This document shows, piece after piece, positions 16,262 through 24,701 of a stretch of DNA of 64,000 bases. The translations under genes were made by a program, and so were the position numbers. The stretch comes from Micromonospora endolithica (GTDB lineage Bacteria; Actinomycetota; Actinomycetes; Mycobacteriales; Micromonosporaceae): positions 1 to 64,000 of the forward strand of contig NZ_RBAK01000009.1 of the NCBI RefSeq assembly GCF_003626595.1, written 5' to 3'. The notes below the pieces were generated by a model that saw only the letters and a list, made by a program, of their open reading frames with translations, was not told the origin of the DNA and searched no databases. Positions within the stretch are counted from its first letter, which is position 1. Each line of letters starts with the position of its first letter.

Positions 16262-17590
16262 TCAGCCCTTCTGCGTGGTGACGATCTGGGTGCGGAGTTC
16301 GGAGAGCAGGGCCGCGCTGTCGTCCAGCGAGAGCCGGGTGAAGACCGCGGTGGTGATGCTGCCGTGGTCGACCGACGTGCACACCACCACGTCGCCGCCG
16401 TCGGCGCGGCCCACCGCGCAACGGTCGTACCGGCCGCGTACGCCGGTGTCGACCGCCTTCGCGGTGCCCAGCGCGTACTGCTCGCGCAGCCGGCCGATCT
16501 CGGCCTCGGCGTCCGACTCCGGGGTGAACCGGAAACCGGTGCCGCCGAAGACGGTCACCCGCTTGCCGTTCGGGGTGGTGTAGACGCCGGCGAAGGTGTC
16601 CTCGGACAGCCAGTGCGCCGCGCGTACCTGCGCCTCCAGCTCCTTGGCGGTCCGCGTGCTGCGGCTGTCCTCGCGCAGGCGCAGGTCACGCACCTCGGCG
16701 GGCAGCGCGGCGTCGACCGGGTACTGGGTCGCCATCGGCACGCCGAACCAGGCCGGGCAGCCGCAGCAGCAGGCGATGGTGAACAGCAGCAGCCAGGGCC
16801 AGCGGCGTCGCCGGCGACGCGGCTTCGGGGCGTACCCCTTGGGGTCCTGCCAGCCGGGCGGCGCGGACGGTGGCGGCGCTCCCCGGCGCTTCTTCTGCTT
16901 GGTCGGAGCCGGAGCCGGAGCCGGGCGCGGCGCGGGGTAGGCCGGCGGCGTGGGGACCGGACGGGGCGCCGGTGCCGGGTAGGCCGGCGGCGCCTGCGGG
17001 GCCGGGTACCCGACCGGGGGCGGCTGGGGGGTGGGCGTCGCGGGTGGTCCGGAGTACGGGCGGGTCGCGGGCGGCGCGGGGTAGGGCAGGGTCGGCGGCG
17101 GCAGCTGCGGCATCTCCGCCGAGGGAAGCTCCCAGCCGCTGGTGTCGACGCCCGCCCACGGGTCGACCGGCTCCTGGTGCTCGGGCAGCGGGGGCACCGG
17201 GGTCGGCTCGGCCGACTCGCCCCAGCCACGCCGGCGGGCCGGTGGGGGTGGCACCGCGGCGGACCCGCTCCACTTCGACGCGGGCGGCTGCGCGACGGAG
17301 CCCTCGGGGCCGTCAGCGGGCAGCGCGCGGGTGCCCTGCGGGCCGTCGGTCGGCTGCGGGCCGTCGGCGGGCAGCGCACGCGTGCCCTGCGGGCCGTCGG
17401 CGGACCGATCGGTCTCCGCCGGCTCGTCGGTGTCCAGCTCACGGGTGCCCTCCGGGCCCGTGCGGGGCCCGTCACCCGGCGGTACGGGGGAGGGCGTGAC
17501 CTCCTCGGCGACCGCCGGATCCCGGTCCCGCTGTGGGTCCGAGGTGTTCCCGTCGGCCGGCCGGTCTGCTCCCGGCTGCGGCTCCGGCAT
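16262..17590 (-). CDS. Pro-rich single-pass membrane protein, paralogue of the protein beside valS
   Basis: A 442-residue protein of unknown function. About 260 N-terminal residues are Pro/Asp/Gly-rich and cytoplasmic, with internal repeats (DGPQGTRALPADGP twice). A basic stretch RRRRRRW precedes one transmembrane helix with an odd CCCGCP cluster. The C-terminal 150-residue extracytoplasmic domain (FAGVYTTPNGKRVTVFGG, CTSVDHGSITTAVF) matches the domain of the 227-residue protein at the start of the window. The ATG is preceded by GAGAGGAG with good spacing. It is convergent with the acyltransferase gene and divergent from the radical-SAM gene. Confidence 0.85.
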   Translation of the reverse strand: MPEPQPGADRPADGNTSDPQRDRDPAVAEEVTPSPVPPGDGPRTGPEGTRELDTDEPAETDRSADGPQGTRALPADGPQPTDGPQGTRALPADGPEGSVAQPPASKWSGSAAVPPPPARRRGWGESAEPTPVPPLPEHQEPVDPWAGVDTSGWELPSAEMPQLPPPTLPYPAPPATRPYSGPPATPTPQPPPVGYPAPQAPPAYPAPAPRPVPTPPAYPAPRPAPAPAPTKQKKRRGAPPPSAPPGWQDPKGYAPKPRRRRRRWPWLLLFTIACCCGCPAWFGVPMATQYPVDAALPAEVRDLRLREDSRSTRTAKELEAQVRAAHWLSEDTFAGVYTTPNGKRVTVFGGTGFRFTPESDAEAEIGRLREQYALGTAKAVDTGVRGRYDRCAVGRADGGDVVVCTSVDHGSITTAVFTRLSLDDSAALLSELRTQIVTTQKG

Positions 17591-17730
17591 GGCGGCAATC
17601 TCCTCTCGCGCCCGTTGCGAGGTTAGTACCGGCGTGCCACCCGCGACGAATCCGCGGCGAGCGCCGGCGGTGGGAGCCATTGGCGGCGTGCGCGCGGTCA
17701 CCGCCGGGTGGCCGCGTACCCTTTGGTTCC

Positions 17731-19722
17731 ATGAGCGTCCCGTCGACCACGCCGCGCCCGGCCGCGGCCCATTCCGTATGGCCCCAGCTGGAGCCGCTGC
17801 TGCCCCAGGTGACCAAGCCCATCCAGTACGTCGGTGGCGAGCTGGGCGCGGTGGTCAAGGACTGGGACGCGGCGACCGTCCGGTGGGCGCTGATGTATCC
17901 GGACGCGTACGAGGTGGGGCTGCCCAACCAGGGCGTGCAGATCCTCTACGAGGTGCTCAACGAGCTGCCCGACGTGCTCGCCGAGCGCACGTACGCGGTC
18001 TGGCCGGACCTGGAGGCGCTGATGCGCGCCCAGGGCGTGCCGCAGTTCACCGTCGACGCGCACCGCGCGGTCCGCGCGTTCGACGTCTTCGGCGTCTCCT
18101 TCTCCACCGAGCTGGGCTACACCAACCTGCTCACCGCGATCGACCTGGCCGGCATCCCGATGCTCGCCGCCGATCGCACCGACGACGACCCGGTGATCGT
18201 GGCCGGCGGGCACGCCGCGTTCAACCCGGAGCCCATCGCCGACTTCATCGACGCCGCCGTGCTCGGCGACGGCGAGGAGGCGGTCCTGGAGATCACCGCG
18301 ATCGTCCGGGAGTGGAAGGCGGAGGGCTCGCCCGGTGGCCGGGACGAGCTGCTGCTGCGGCTGGCCCGTACGGAGAGCGTGTACGTGCCGCGCTTCTACG
18401 ACGTCGACTACCTGCCGGACGGCCGGATCCAGCGGGTCGTGCCGAACCGGGCGGACGTGCCGTTCCGGGTGCACAAGCGCACGACGATGGACCTGGACGC
18501 CTGGCCGTACCCGAAGAAGCCCCTGGTCCCGCTCGCCGAGACGGTGCACGAGCGGTACGCGGTGGAGATCTTCCGGGGTTGCACCCGGGGCTGCCGCTTC
18601 TGCCAGGCGGGCATGATCACCCGCCCGGTGCGGGAGCGCTCGATCACCACCGTCGGCCAGATGGTGAAGGAGGGGCTGGAGTTCTCCGGCTTCCACGAGG
18701 TGGGTCTGCTGTCGCTGTCGTCGGCCGACCACTCGGAGATCGGCGACATGTGCTCCGGCCTGGCCCAGCAGTACGAGGGCACCAACGTGTCGCTGTCGCT
18801 GCCGTCGACCCGGGTGGACGCGTTCAACATCGACCTGGCGCAGGAGCTGTCCCGCAACGGGCGGCGCACCGGTCTGACCTTCGCCCCGGAGGGCGGGTCG
18901 GAACGGATCCGCAAGGTGATCAACAAGATGGTGTCGAAGGAAGACCTCATCCGCACCGTGGTCACCGCGTACACCAACGGCTGGCGGCAGGTGAAGCTGT
19001 ACTTCATGTGCGGCCTGCCCACGGAGACCGACGACGACGTCCTGGAGATCGCCGACATGGCCCACGAGGTCATCCGGGCCGGTCGGGCCGCAACCGGTTC
19101 CAAGGACATCCGCTGCACCGTCTCCATCGGCGGGTTCGTGCCGAAGCCGCACACCCCGTTCCAGTGGGCGGCGATGGAGCGGCCGGAGGTCATCGACGGC
19201 CGGCTGAAGATGCTCAAGCAGGCCATCAACTCGGACCGTTCGCTGGGCCGGGCGATCGGCTTCCGCTACCACGACGGTGAGCCGTCGCTGATCGAGGGAC
19301 TGCTGTCCCGTGGTGACCGCCGGGTCGGCGCGGTGATCCGGAAGGTGTGGGAGAGCGGCGGCCGGTTCGACGGCTGGAGCGAGCACTTCTCGTACCAGCG
19401 TTGGGTCGACGCCGCCGCCGAGGTGCTGCCGGGCTTCGGCGTGGACCTCGACTGGTACACCACCCGCCAGCGCGAGGAGCTGGAGGTCCTGCCCTGGGAC
19501 CACCTGGACTCCGGCCTGGACAAGGACTGGCTCTGGCAGGACTGGCAGGATTCGCTGTCCGAGTACGAGCAGGACGACTGCCGGTGGACCCCGTGCTTCG
19601 ACTGCGGCGTCTGCCCGTCGATGGACACCGAGATCCAGATCGGCCCCACCGGCCGGAAGCTCCTGCCGCTGACCCCGGTCGACGGCGGTGGCCTCCGCCT
19701 GCCGTCCGGCGCGCAGCAGTAG
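17731..19722 (+). CDS. TIGR03960-type B12-binding-domain / radical SAM protein
   Basis: A 663-residue protein. The N-terminal half has a B12-binding-like Rossmann region (WALMYPDAYEVGLPNQGVQ, VIVAGGHAAFNPEP), then a radical SAM core whose iron-sulfur cysteines are C284, C288 and C291 (CTRGCRFC), with GGSERIRKVINK and LYFMCGLPTETDDD blocks. A C-terminal CFDCGVCP motif may bind another metal. Proteins of this type stand next to a DUF2344 protein across bacteria, as here; a role in RNA modification has been proposed but not settled. The ATG has TACCCT 8 bases upstream and no Shine-Dalgarno sequence. Confidence 0.93.
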   Translation: MSVPSTTPRPAAAHSVWPQLEPLLPQVTKPIQYVGGELGAVVKDWDAATVRWALMYPDAYEVGLPNQGVQILYEVLNELPDVLAERTYAVWPDLEALMRAQGVPQFTVDAHRAVRAFDVFGVSFSTELGYTNLLTAIDLAGIPMLAADRTDDDPVIVAGGHAAFNPEPIADFIDAAVLGDGEEAVLEITAIVREWKAEGSPGGRDELLLRLARTESVYVPRFYDVDYLPDGRIQRVVPNRADVPFRVHKRTTMDLDAWPYPKKPLVPLAETVHERYAVEIFRGCTRGCRFCQAGMITRPVRERSITTVGQMVKEGLEFSGFHEVGLLSLSSADHSEIGDMCSGLAQQYEGTNVSLSLPSTRVDAFNIDLAQELSRNGRRTGLTFAPEGGSERIRKVINKMVSKEDLIRTVVTAYTNGWRQVKLYFMCGLPTETDDDVLEIADMAHEVIRAGRAATGSKDIRCTVSIGGFVPKPHTPFQWAAMERPEVIDGRLKMLKQAINSDRSLGRAIGFRYHDGEPSLIEGLLSRGDRRVGAVIRKVWESGGRFDGWSEHFSYQRWVDAAAEVLPGFGVDLDWYTTRQREELEVLPWDHLDSGLDKDWLWQDWQDSLSEYEQDDCRWTPCFDCGVCPSMDTEIQIGPTGRKLLPLTPVDGGGLRLPSGAQQ

Positions 19723-19751
19723 TCCTTCCTGACTGAACGAGGAGCACGACG

Positions 19752-20528
19752 ATCAGCAAGAGACCACAGCCCGAGGGAGGGCAGGCGCCGGTCGTCCAGC
19801 GCCTCCGGATCCGGTACGCCAAGCGGGGGCCGCTGCGGTTCACCTCGCACCGCGACTTCGCCCGTGCCTTCGAGCGGGCGTTGCGCCGGGCCGGCGTGCC
19901 GATCGCCTTCTCCCAGGGTTTCACCCCGCACCCGAAGATCTCGTACGCCAGCGCGGCACCGACCGGGGTGGCCAGCGAGGCCGAGTACCTGGAGATCGGT
20001 CTCCGTGCCGAGGTCGACCCGGAGCAGTTGCGCCGGGCGCTGGACGCCGCGCTCTCGCCCGGCCTCGACGTGCTGGACGCGGTGGTGGCCGGCAGCGGGA
20101 GCCTGGCCGACCGGATCGAGGCGTCGCACTGGCGCATCGAGCTGCCCGAGGTCGACCCGGCGGTCCTGGACCGGGCGGTCGCCGCCTTCACCGCCGCCGG
20201 CGAGGTCCTCGTCGAGCGCATGACCAAGCAGGGGCGACGCACCTTCGACGCCCGTGCCGCAGTCATCTCCATCGATGTCGTTCCCCCGACGGAGACGCCT
20301 TCCGGGGCGGCGGCCGTACCGTGTGCGATACTCGAACTGGTCGTGCGGCAGGTCACCCCGTCCGTACGACCCGATGACGTCCTTTCCGGCCTCCGCGTGG
20401 TGGCCGACCTGGAGCCGCCGGTCTCACCGAAGGTGATCCGGCTGGCACAGGGCACGCTGACCGCGCACGGTGCGATCGCGGATCCGTTGGACGCGGACCG
20501 CGACGGGACAGCCATCGGTGGACGCTGA
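19752..20528 (+). CDS. TIGR03936 / DUF2344 radical-SAM-associated protein with an ATC start codon
   Basis: A 258-residue partner of the upstream radical SAM protein. The conserved family N-terminus RIRYAKRGPLRFTSHRDF is encoded upstream of the first in-frame ATG (19881), so the gene must start earlier. Going upstream, no ATG, GTG or TTG exists before an in-frame TGA at 19734. The only well-placed codon is ATC at 19752, with GAGGAG 7 bases before it, giving (M)SKRPQPEGG. I therefore read ATC as the initiation codon, a rare but known non-AUG start. A sequencing error at its third base (ATG to ATC) is the main alternative. The gene lies 29 bases after its partner. Confidence 0.85.
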   Translation: MSKRPQPEGGQAPVVQRLRIRYAKRGPLRFTSHRDFARAFERALRRAGVPIAFSQGFTPHPKISYASAAPTGVASEAEYLEIGLRAEVDPEQLRRALDAALSPGLDVLDAVVAGSGSLADRIEASHWRIELPEVDPAVLDRAVAAFTAAGEVLVERMTKQGRRTFDARAAVISIDVVPPTETPSGAAAVPCAILELVVRQVTPSVRPDDVLSGLRVVADLEPPVSPKVIRLAQGTLTAHGAIADPLDADRDGTAIGGR

Positions 20529-20659
20529 CCGTCGGTCAGTGTTCAAGCAGGCAGACTTCGGCGGTCGCGCGACTCGCGCGACCGGCGGAAACACTTTTGC
20601 GGCGACCCTGCGTGGCAGCGCTCACCCGCGCCCGGGGCAGCCAGAACTGGAGAACGTCC

Positions 20660-23600
20660 ATGCTCGAGAACGAGCCCGAGGGCGGCGAACGCACCGGTTC
20701 CCAGCCGGCCGGCGACACCGCTGAGCACACCACCGGTGGGGACACCGGCGCACCCACGGCGGAGCGGTCCGCCCCGCCGCAGGTGCCGACCGAGTCGGCC
20801 GGTGGTCCCGCGCCGAGCGAGGCCGCCGGCAGCGGCATCGCGGACCTGGGGGAGCCCAAGACGCCCACCCGGCGGCGCGCCAGCCGCCGCAAGGTGGCGC
20901 CGCTGAACCAGCCGGAGCAGACCGACGCGCCGGTCGAGGCCAGCGCCGACCCGACGGTGGGCAGTGGCGAGTCGCCGCAGGCGGAGGTCCTCGCCCCGGT
21001 GACCGGCGACCTCGACGGGGCCGCCGCCACCACGCCCCGCCGCCGTCGCAAGGCCACCACCGCCAAGGCCGCCGCCGTGGAACCGGTCGTCGCGGACGGG
21101 GCCGAGCCGACCACCGAGGACGTCGTGCCCCCGGTCAAGGTGACCCGTACCCGCCGGCGCAAGGCCGTCCCCGCGGCGGCCGAGCCGGCCGTGGAGACCC
21201 CGGCCGAGGTGGCCGGCATCGCAGAGCCGACGGTGCCCGCCCCGCTCGCCGCGACCGAGGAGGTCGAGGCCGAGGAGGTCGAGCCCGAGGCCGGTACGGC
21301 CTTCGGCGCCGCCGTGCCCCCGGTGAGCGCCGCCGACGAGCCGGTCCCCGGCGCGGCCGCCGCTCCGGTCGCCGACAGCGGTGCCGAGAGCCGCTCCGGC
21401 GAGGTGCCCCCGGGTGTCGCCGTGTCCGCTCCGGCCGACGACGCCGCCCCGCCGGCCGAGCCGCGCACCCGCCGCCGTCGCGCCGCGCTGTCCGCGCCCA
21501 CCGTGCTGTTCATGGCCCCCCAGCCGGAGGACGTCCCGGTCGTCCGGGCCACCACCGCGCCGGCTCCGGTCGTCGCCGAGGAGCCCGCCGAGGAGGCGCC
21601 GGCCGAGCCGACGCGCCGCCGGCGGGGTCGCCGCGACGCGGAGCAGGTCGAGGCGGTCGAGCCCGTCGAGGCCGAGGAGGAGCCCACCGCCGAGGACGAC
21701 GACGAGGCCGCCGAGGACGACGACGAGGACGAGAGCGCGGCGGCCCGCCGTCGCCGCCGTCGTGGTCGCCGGGGTCGGGGCCGGGGCAAGGGCGGCGCGG
21801 ACGACGCCGAGGACGAGGAGTCCGAGGAGCCGGCGCAGGCCGAGGCGGACGACGCCGAGGAGGAGGAGTCCGAGGAGGGCGACGGCGAGGGCGACGGGAT
21901 GACCCGTCGGCGCCGACGTCGCCGCCGCCGGGGCACCGGCGACGTCGAGGGCGCCGCCGACGACGGGGTGCCGACGGTCGTCAAGATCCGCGAGCCGCGC
22001 AAGACCGTCGACGAGGTGCAGGGCGTCTCCGGCTCGACCCGGCTGGAGGCCAAGCGCCAGCGCCGCCGGGACGGCCGCGAGCAGCGCCGGACCCGCCCGC
22101 CGATCCTCAGCGAGTCGGAGTTCCTGGCCCGCCGGGAGGCGGTCGACCGGGTGATGGCGGTCCGCCAGCGAGGTGACCGCACCCAGATCGCCGTCCTGGA
22201 GGACGGCGTGCTGGTCGAGCACTACGTCACCCGGAACTCCTCCGGCACCATGGCCGGCAACGTCTACCTGGGCAAGGTGCAGAACGTCCTGCCGAGCATG
22301 GAGGCGGCGTTCGTCGACGTCGGGCGCGGGCGCAACGCCGTGCTGTACGCGGGCGAGGTCAACTGGGACACCACCGGCCTGGAGGGGCGGGCCCGCTCCA
22401 TCGAGCACGCCCTCCGCTCCGGCGACTCGGTGCTGGTGCAGGTCACCAAGGACCCGATCGGCCACAAGGGCGCGCGGCTCACCAGCCACATCGCGCTCTC
22501 CGGCCGGCACCTGGTCTACGTGCCCAACGGCAACGCCTCCGGGATCAGCCGCAAGCTGCCGGACAACGAGCGCAAGCGGCTGCGCGACGTGCTGAAGAAG
22601 CTGGTGCCGGACGGCGCGGGCGTGATCGTGCGGACCGCCGCCGAGGGCGCCAGCGAGGACGAACTGGCCCGGGACGTCAAGCGGCTCCAGGCCCAGTGGG
22701 AGGACATCCAGGCCAAGGCCGCCGAGGGCGGCGCCCCGGTGCTGCTCTACGAGGAGCCCGACCTGGTCATCCGGGTGGTCCGGGACCTCTTCAACGAGGA
22801 CTTCCGCGAGCTGGTGATCGAGGGCGAGCAGTCGTACGGCATGGTCGAGTCGTACCTGTCGCACGTCTCGCCCGACCTGGTCGCCCGGCTGCGGCGGCAC
22901 GTGGGCACCACCGACGTCTTCTCCGAGTACCGGATCGACGAGCAGATCATCAAGGCGCTGGACCGGAAGGTCTTCCTGCCCTCGGGTGGATCGCTGGTGA
23001 TCGACCGGACCGAGGCGATGACCGTGGTCGACGTCAACACCGGCAAGTACACCGGCACCGGCGGGAACCTGGAGGAGACGGTCACCCGGAACAACCTGGA
23101 GGCCGCCGAGGAGATCGTCCGCCAGCTGCGGCTGCGCGACATCGGTGGCATCGTGGTGATCGACTTCATCGACATGGTGCTGGAGTCGAACCGGGAGCTG
23201 GTGCTGCGCCGGCTGACCGAGTGCCTGGGCCGGGACCGGACCAAGCACCAGGTCACCGAGATCACCTCGCTGGGCCTGGTGCAGATGACCCGCAAGCGGA
23301 TCGCCGCCGGCCTGCTGGAGGCGTTCAGCGAGACCTGCGAGTGCTGCAAGGGCCGGGGCCTGGTCATCCACACCGAGCCGGTGCCGGAGAAGCCGCGTTC
23401 CGGTGGCGGCGCGGGGGAGAAGGTCAAGGCGGTGGCCACGGCCGTCGCCGCGCCGGCCGAGCAGTCGACGTCCTCGCGGCGCCGGGCGCGCAAGAACGCG
23501 CCGGCCGAGCGGGCCGTGGTGGAGGTCACCGACACGGAGACCGACGTCGCGGCCACCACTGCCGCCGCCGAGGAGTACGACACGATGGGCTACGACCTGT

Positions 23601-23785
23601 CCCGGTACGAGACGGACACCCCGGCCGCGGCGGACGTCGCCGACGCCCAGACGGGCGACTCGGCCCGCCTGGCGGCGGCGGACGACCCGGACGCGCTCTC
23701 CGACGACGACACCGAGGAGACCGAGGGCGGCACCGGCCGGCGTCGGTCCCGCCGTGGTGGCGCCCGTCGGCGTACCCGGCCGTGA
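20660..23785 (+). CDS. rne: Ribonuclease E/G family endoribonuclease
   Basis: A 1041-residue RNase E/G that cleaves single-stranded RNA in mRNA decay and rRNA processing. Residues 1-490 are low-complexity, with alternating Glu/Asp-rich and Arg-rich tracts. The catalytic module follows: an S1 RNA-binding domain from about 500 (NVYLGKVQNVLPSMEAAFVDVG), the metal-binding acidic residues D791 (VVDVN) and D835 (VIDFID), and the zinc-link CxxC at C893-C896. A basic/acidic tail of about 140 residues ends the protein. Inverting the E. coli layout, the disordered part is N-terminal, as is usual in actinobacteria. The ATG with upstream GGAG is preferred over an earlier frame opening. The rne-rplU-rpmA-obg order is conserved. 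Confidence 0.94.
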   Translation: MLENEPEGGERTGSQPAGDTAEHTTGGDTGAPTAERSAPPQVPTESAGGPAPSEAAGSGIADLGEPKTPTRRRASRRKVAPLNQPEQTDAPVEASADPTVGSGESPQAEVLAPVTGDLDGAAATTPRRRRKATTAKAAAVEPVVADGAEPTTEDVVPPVKVTRTRRRKAVPAAAEPAVETPAEVAGIAEPTVPAPLAATEEVEAEEVEPEAGTAFGAAVPPVSAADEPVPGAAAAPVADSGAESRSGEVPPGVAVSAPADDAAPPAEPRTRRRRAALSAPTVLFMAPQPEDVPVVRATTAPAPVVAEEPAEEAPAEPTRRRRGRRDAEQVEAVEPVEAEEEPTAEDDDEAAEDDDEDESAAARRRRRRGRRGRGRGKGGADDAEDEESEEPAQAEADDAEEEESEEGDGEGDGMTRRRRRRRRRGTGDVEGAADDGVPTVVKIREPRKTVDEVQGVSGSTRLEAKRQRRRDGREQRRTRPPILSESEFLARREAVDRVMAVRQRGDRTQIAVLEDGVLVEHYVTRNSSGTMAGNVYLGKVQNVLPSMEAAFVDVGRGRNAVLYAGEVNWDTTGLEGRARSIEHALRSGDSVLVQVTKDPIGHKGARLTSHIALSGRHLVYVPNGNASGISRKLPDNERKRLRDVLKKLVPDGAGVIVRTAAEGASEDELARDVKRLQAQWEDIQAKAAEGGAPVLLYEEPDLVIRVVRDLFNEDFRELVIEGEQSYGMVESYLSHVSPDLVARLRRHVGTTDVFSEYRIDEQIIKALDRKVFLPSGGSLVIDRTEAMTVVDVNTGKYTGTGGNLEETVTRNNLEAAEEIVRQLRLRDIGGIVVIDFIDMVLESNRELVLRRLTECLGRDRTKHQVTEITSLGLVQMTRKRIAAGLLEAFSETCECCKGRGLVIHTEPVPEKPRSGGGAGEKVKAVATAVAAPAEQSTSSRRRARKNAPAERAVVEVTDTETDVAATTAAAEEYDTMGYDLSRYETDTPAAADVADAQTGDSARLAAADDPDALSDDDTEETEGGTGRRRSRRGGARRRTRP

Positions 23786-23803
23786 CCCGCTGAGCCGAAC
23801 ATG

Positions 23804-23848
23804 CGACCGAGCCCCTCACCCGGATCACCCGGGGGAGGGGCTCGGTCG
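23804..23848 (+). terminator. Terminator after rne
   Basis: A perfect 14-bp inverted repeat (CGACCGAGCCCCTC and its complement) with a 17-base loop begins 18 bases after the RNase E/G stop codon. Confidence 0.85.
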
Positions 23849-24027
23849 TGCCCGAGGGCCCGCGGTGGGGTCGGTTTGGGTGTCCGGCCGACGATGGCGT
23901 ACGCTGGCCTGCGGCGCACTTTGGTGTGCCGAGTTCCCGCGCGCCCACACCGCCGTGCTTCTGCTACCCGGCGCGCCGCCGCGGGAACGACCAGCCAGCA
24001 GCCTCAACGACAGGGAGTCCGCCTCCG

Positions 24028-24342
24028 ATGTACGCGATCGTCAAGACCGGCGGCAAGCAGTACAAGGTCGCCGAGGGCGACGTGATCGAGGTCGAGAAGC
24101 TCACCGGTGCCCCCGGTGACGCGGTGAAGCTCACCGCGGTGCTCCTCGTCGACGGTGACGACCTGGTGACCGACGCGGCCAAGCTCGCCAAGGTCGCGGT
24201 GTCCGGCGAGATCGCCGCGCACACCAAGGGCCCGAAGATCCGGATCCACAAGTTCAAGAACAAGACCGGCTACCACAAGCGCCAGGGTCACCGCCAGCCG
24301 TTGACCCAGGTCAAGGTGACCGGCATCTCCAGCGGGAAGTAG
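24028..24342 (+). CDS. rplU: 50S ribosomal protein L21
   Basis: A 104-residue large-subunit protein. It begins MYAIVKTGGKQYKV and carries the C-terminal HKFKNKTGYHKRQGHRQP signature of L21. A CAGGGAG ribosome binding site lies 9 bases before the ATG. About 180 bases separate it from the rne terminator, long enough for a promoter and leader; I see no L21-leader motif that I can name. rpmA follows after 11 bases. Confidence 0.97.
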   Translation: MYAIVKTGGKQYKVAEGDVIEVEKLTGAPGDAVKLTAVLLVDGDDLVTDAAKLAKVAVSGEIAAHTKGPKIRIHKFKNKTGYHKRQGHRQPLTQVKVTGISSGK

Positions 24343-24353
24343 GTCGTCCTCCA

Positions 24354-24608
24354 ATGGCTCACAAAAAGGGTGCGTCCAGCTCGCGTAACGGTCGTGACTC
24401 CGCGGCCCAGCGACTCGGCGTGAAGCGCTTCGGTGGTCAGGTCGTCAGCGCGGGTGAGATCCTCATCCGTCAGCGTGGCACCAAGTTCCACCCCGGTGAC
24501 CTGGTCGGCCGCGGCGGCGACGACACGCTCTTCGCGCTGGCCGCCGGCTCGGTCCAGTTCGGCACCAAGCGCGGGCGCAAGACCGTCAACATCGTGCCGC
24601 AGCAGTAG
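24354..24608 (+). CDS. rpmA: 50S ribosomal protein L27
   Basis: An 84-residue large-subunit protein near the peptidyl transferase centre. It begins MAHKKGASSSRNGRDS and has GQVVSAGEILIRQRGTKFHPG, the typical L27 block. It starts directly with the mature sequence and lacks the cleaved N-terminal extension of Firmicutes L27. Co-transcribed with rplU; a hairpin with a T-rich tail follows, partly separating it from obgE. Confidence 0.97.
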   Translation: MAHKKGASSSRNGRDSAAQRLGVKRFGGQVVSAGEILIRQRGTKFHPGDLVGRGGDDTLFALAAGSVQFGTKRGRKTVNIVPQQ

Positions 24609-24620
24609 TTCCCAGCCGTT

Positions 24621-24650
24621 GCGGGCCGCGGACCTCGTGTCCCGGCCCGC
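24621..24650 (+). terminator. Terminator after rpmA
   Basis: An 8-bp stem (GCGGGCCG/CGGCCCGC) is followed by TTCTGCTTTT. It is a modest stem and may only attenuate transcription into obgE. Confidence 0.65.
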
Positions 24651-24701
24651 TTCTGCTTTTCTCGTGCGGAGGCATCCGCCCCGCTGGAAGGATTGACGCC
24701 C

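Noticed and set aside
20543..23371. A 940-codon minus-strand frame across the RNase E/G gene
   Set aside because: Its translation is Gly/Asp/Arg low complexity without any domain, while the plus strand encodes conserved RNase E/G motifs.
23849..24027. A ribosomal-protein L21 leader RNA upstream of rplU
   Set aside because: The 180-base leader is long enough, but I could not identify a conserved leader motif; a covariance search would be needed.
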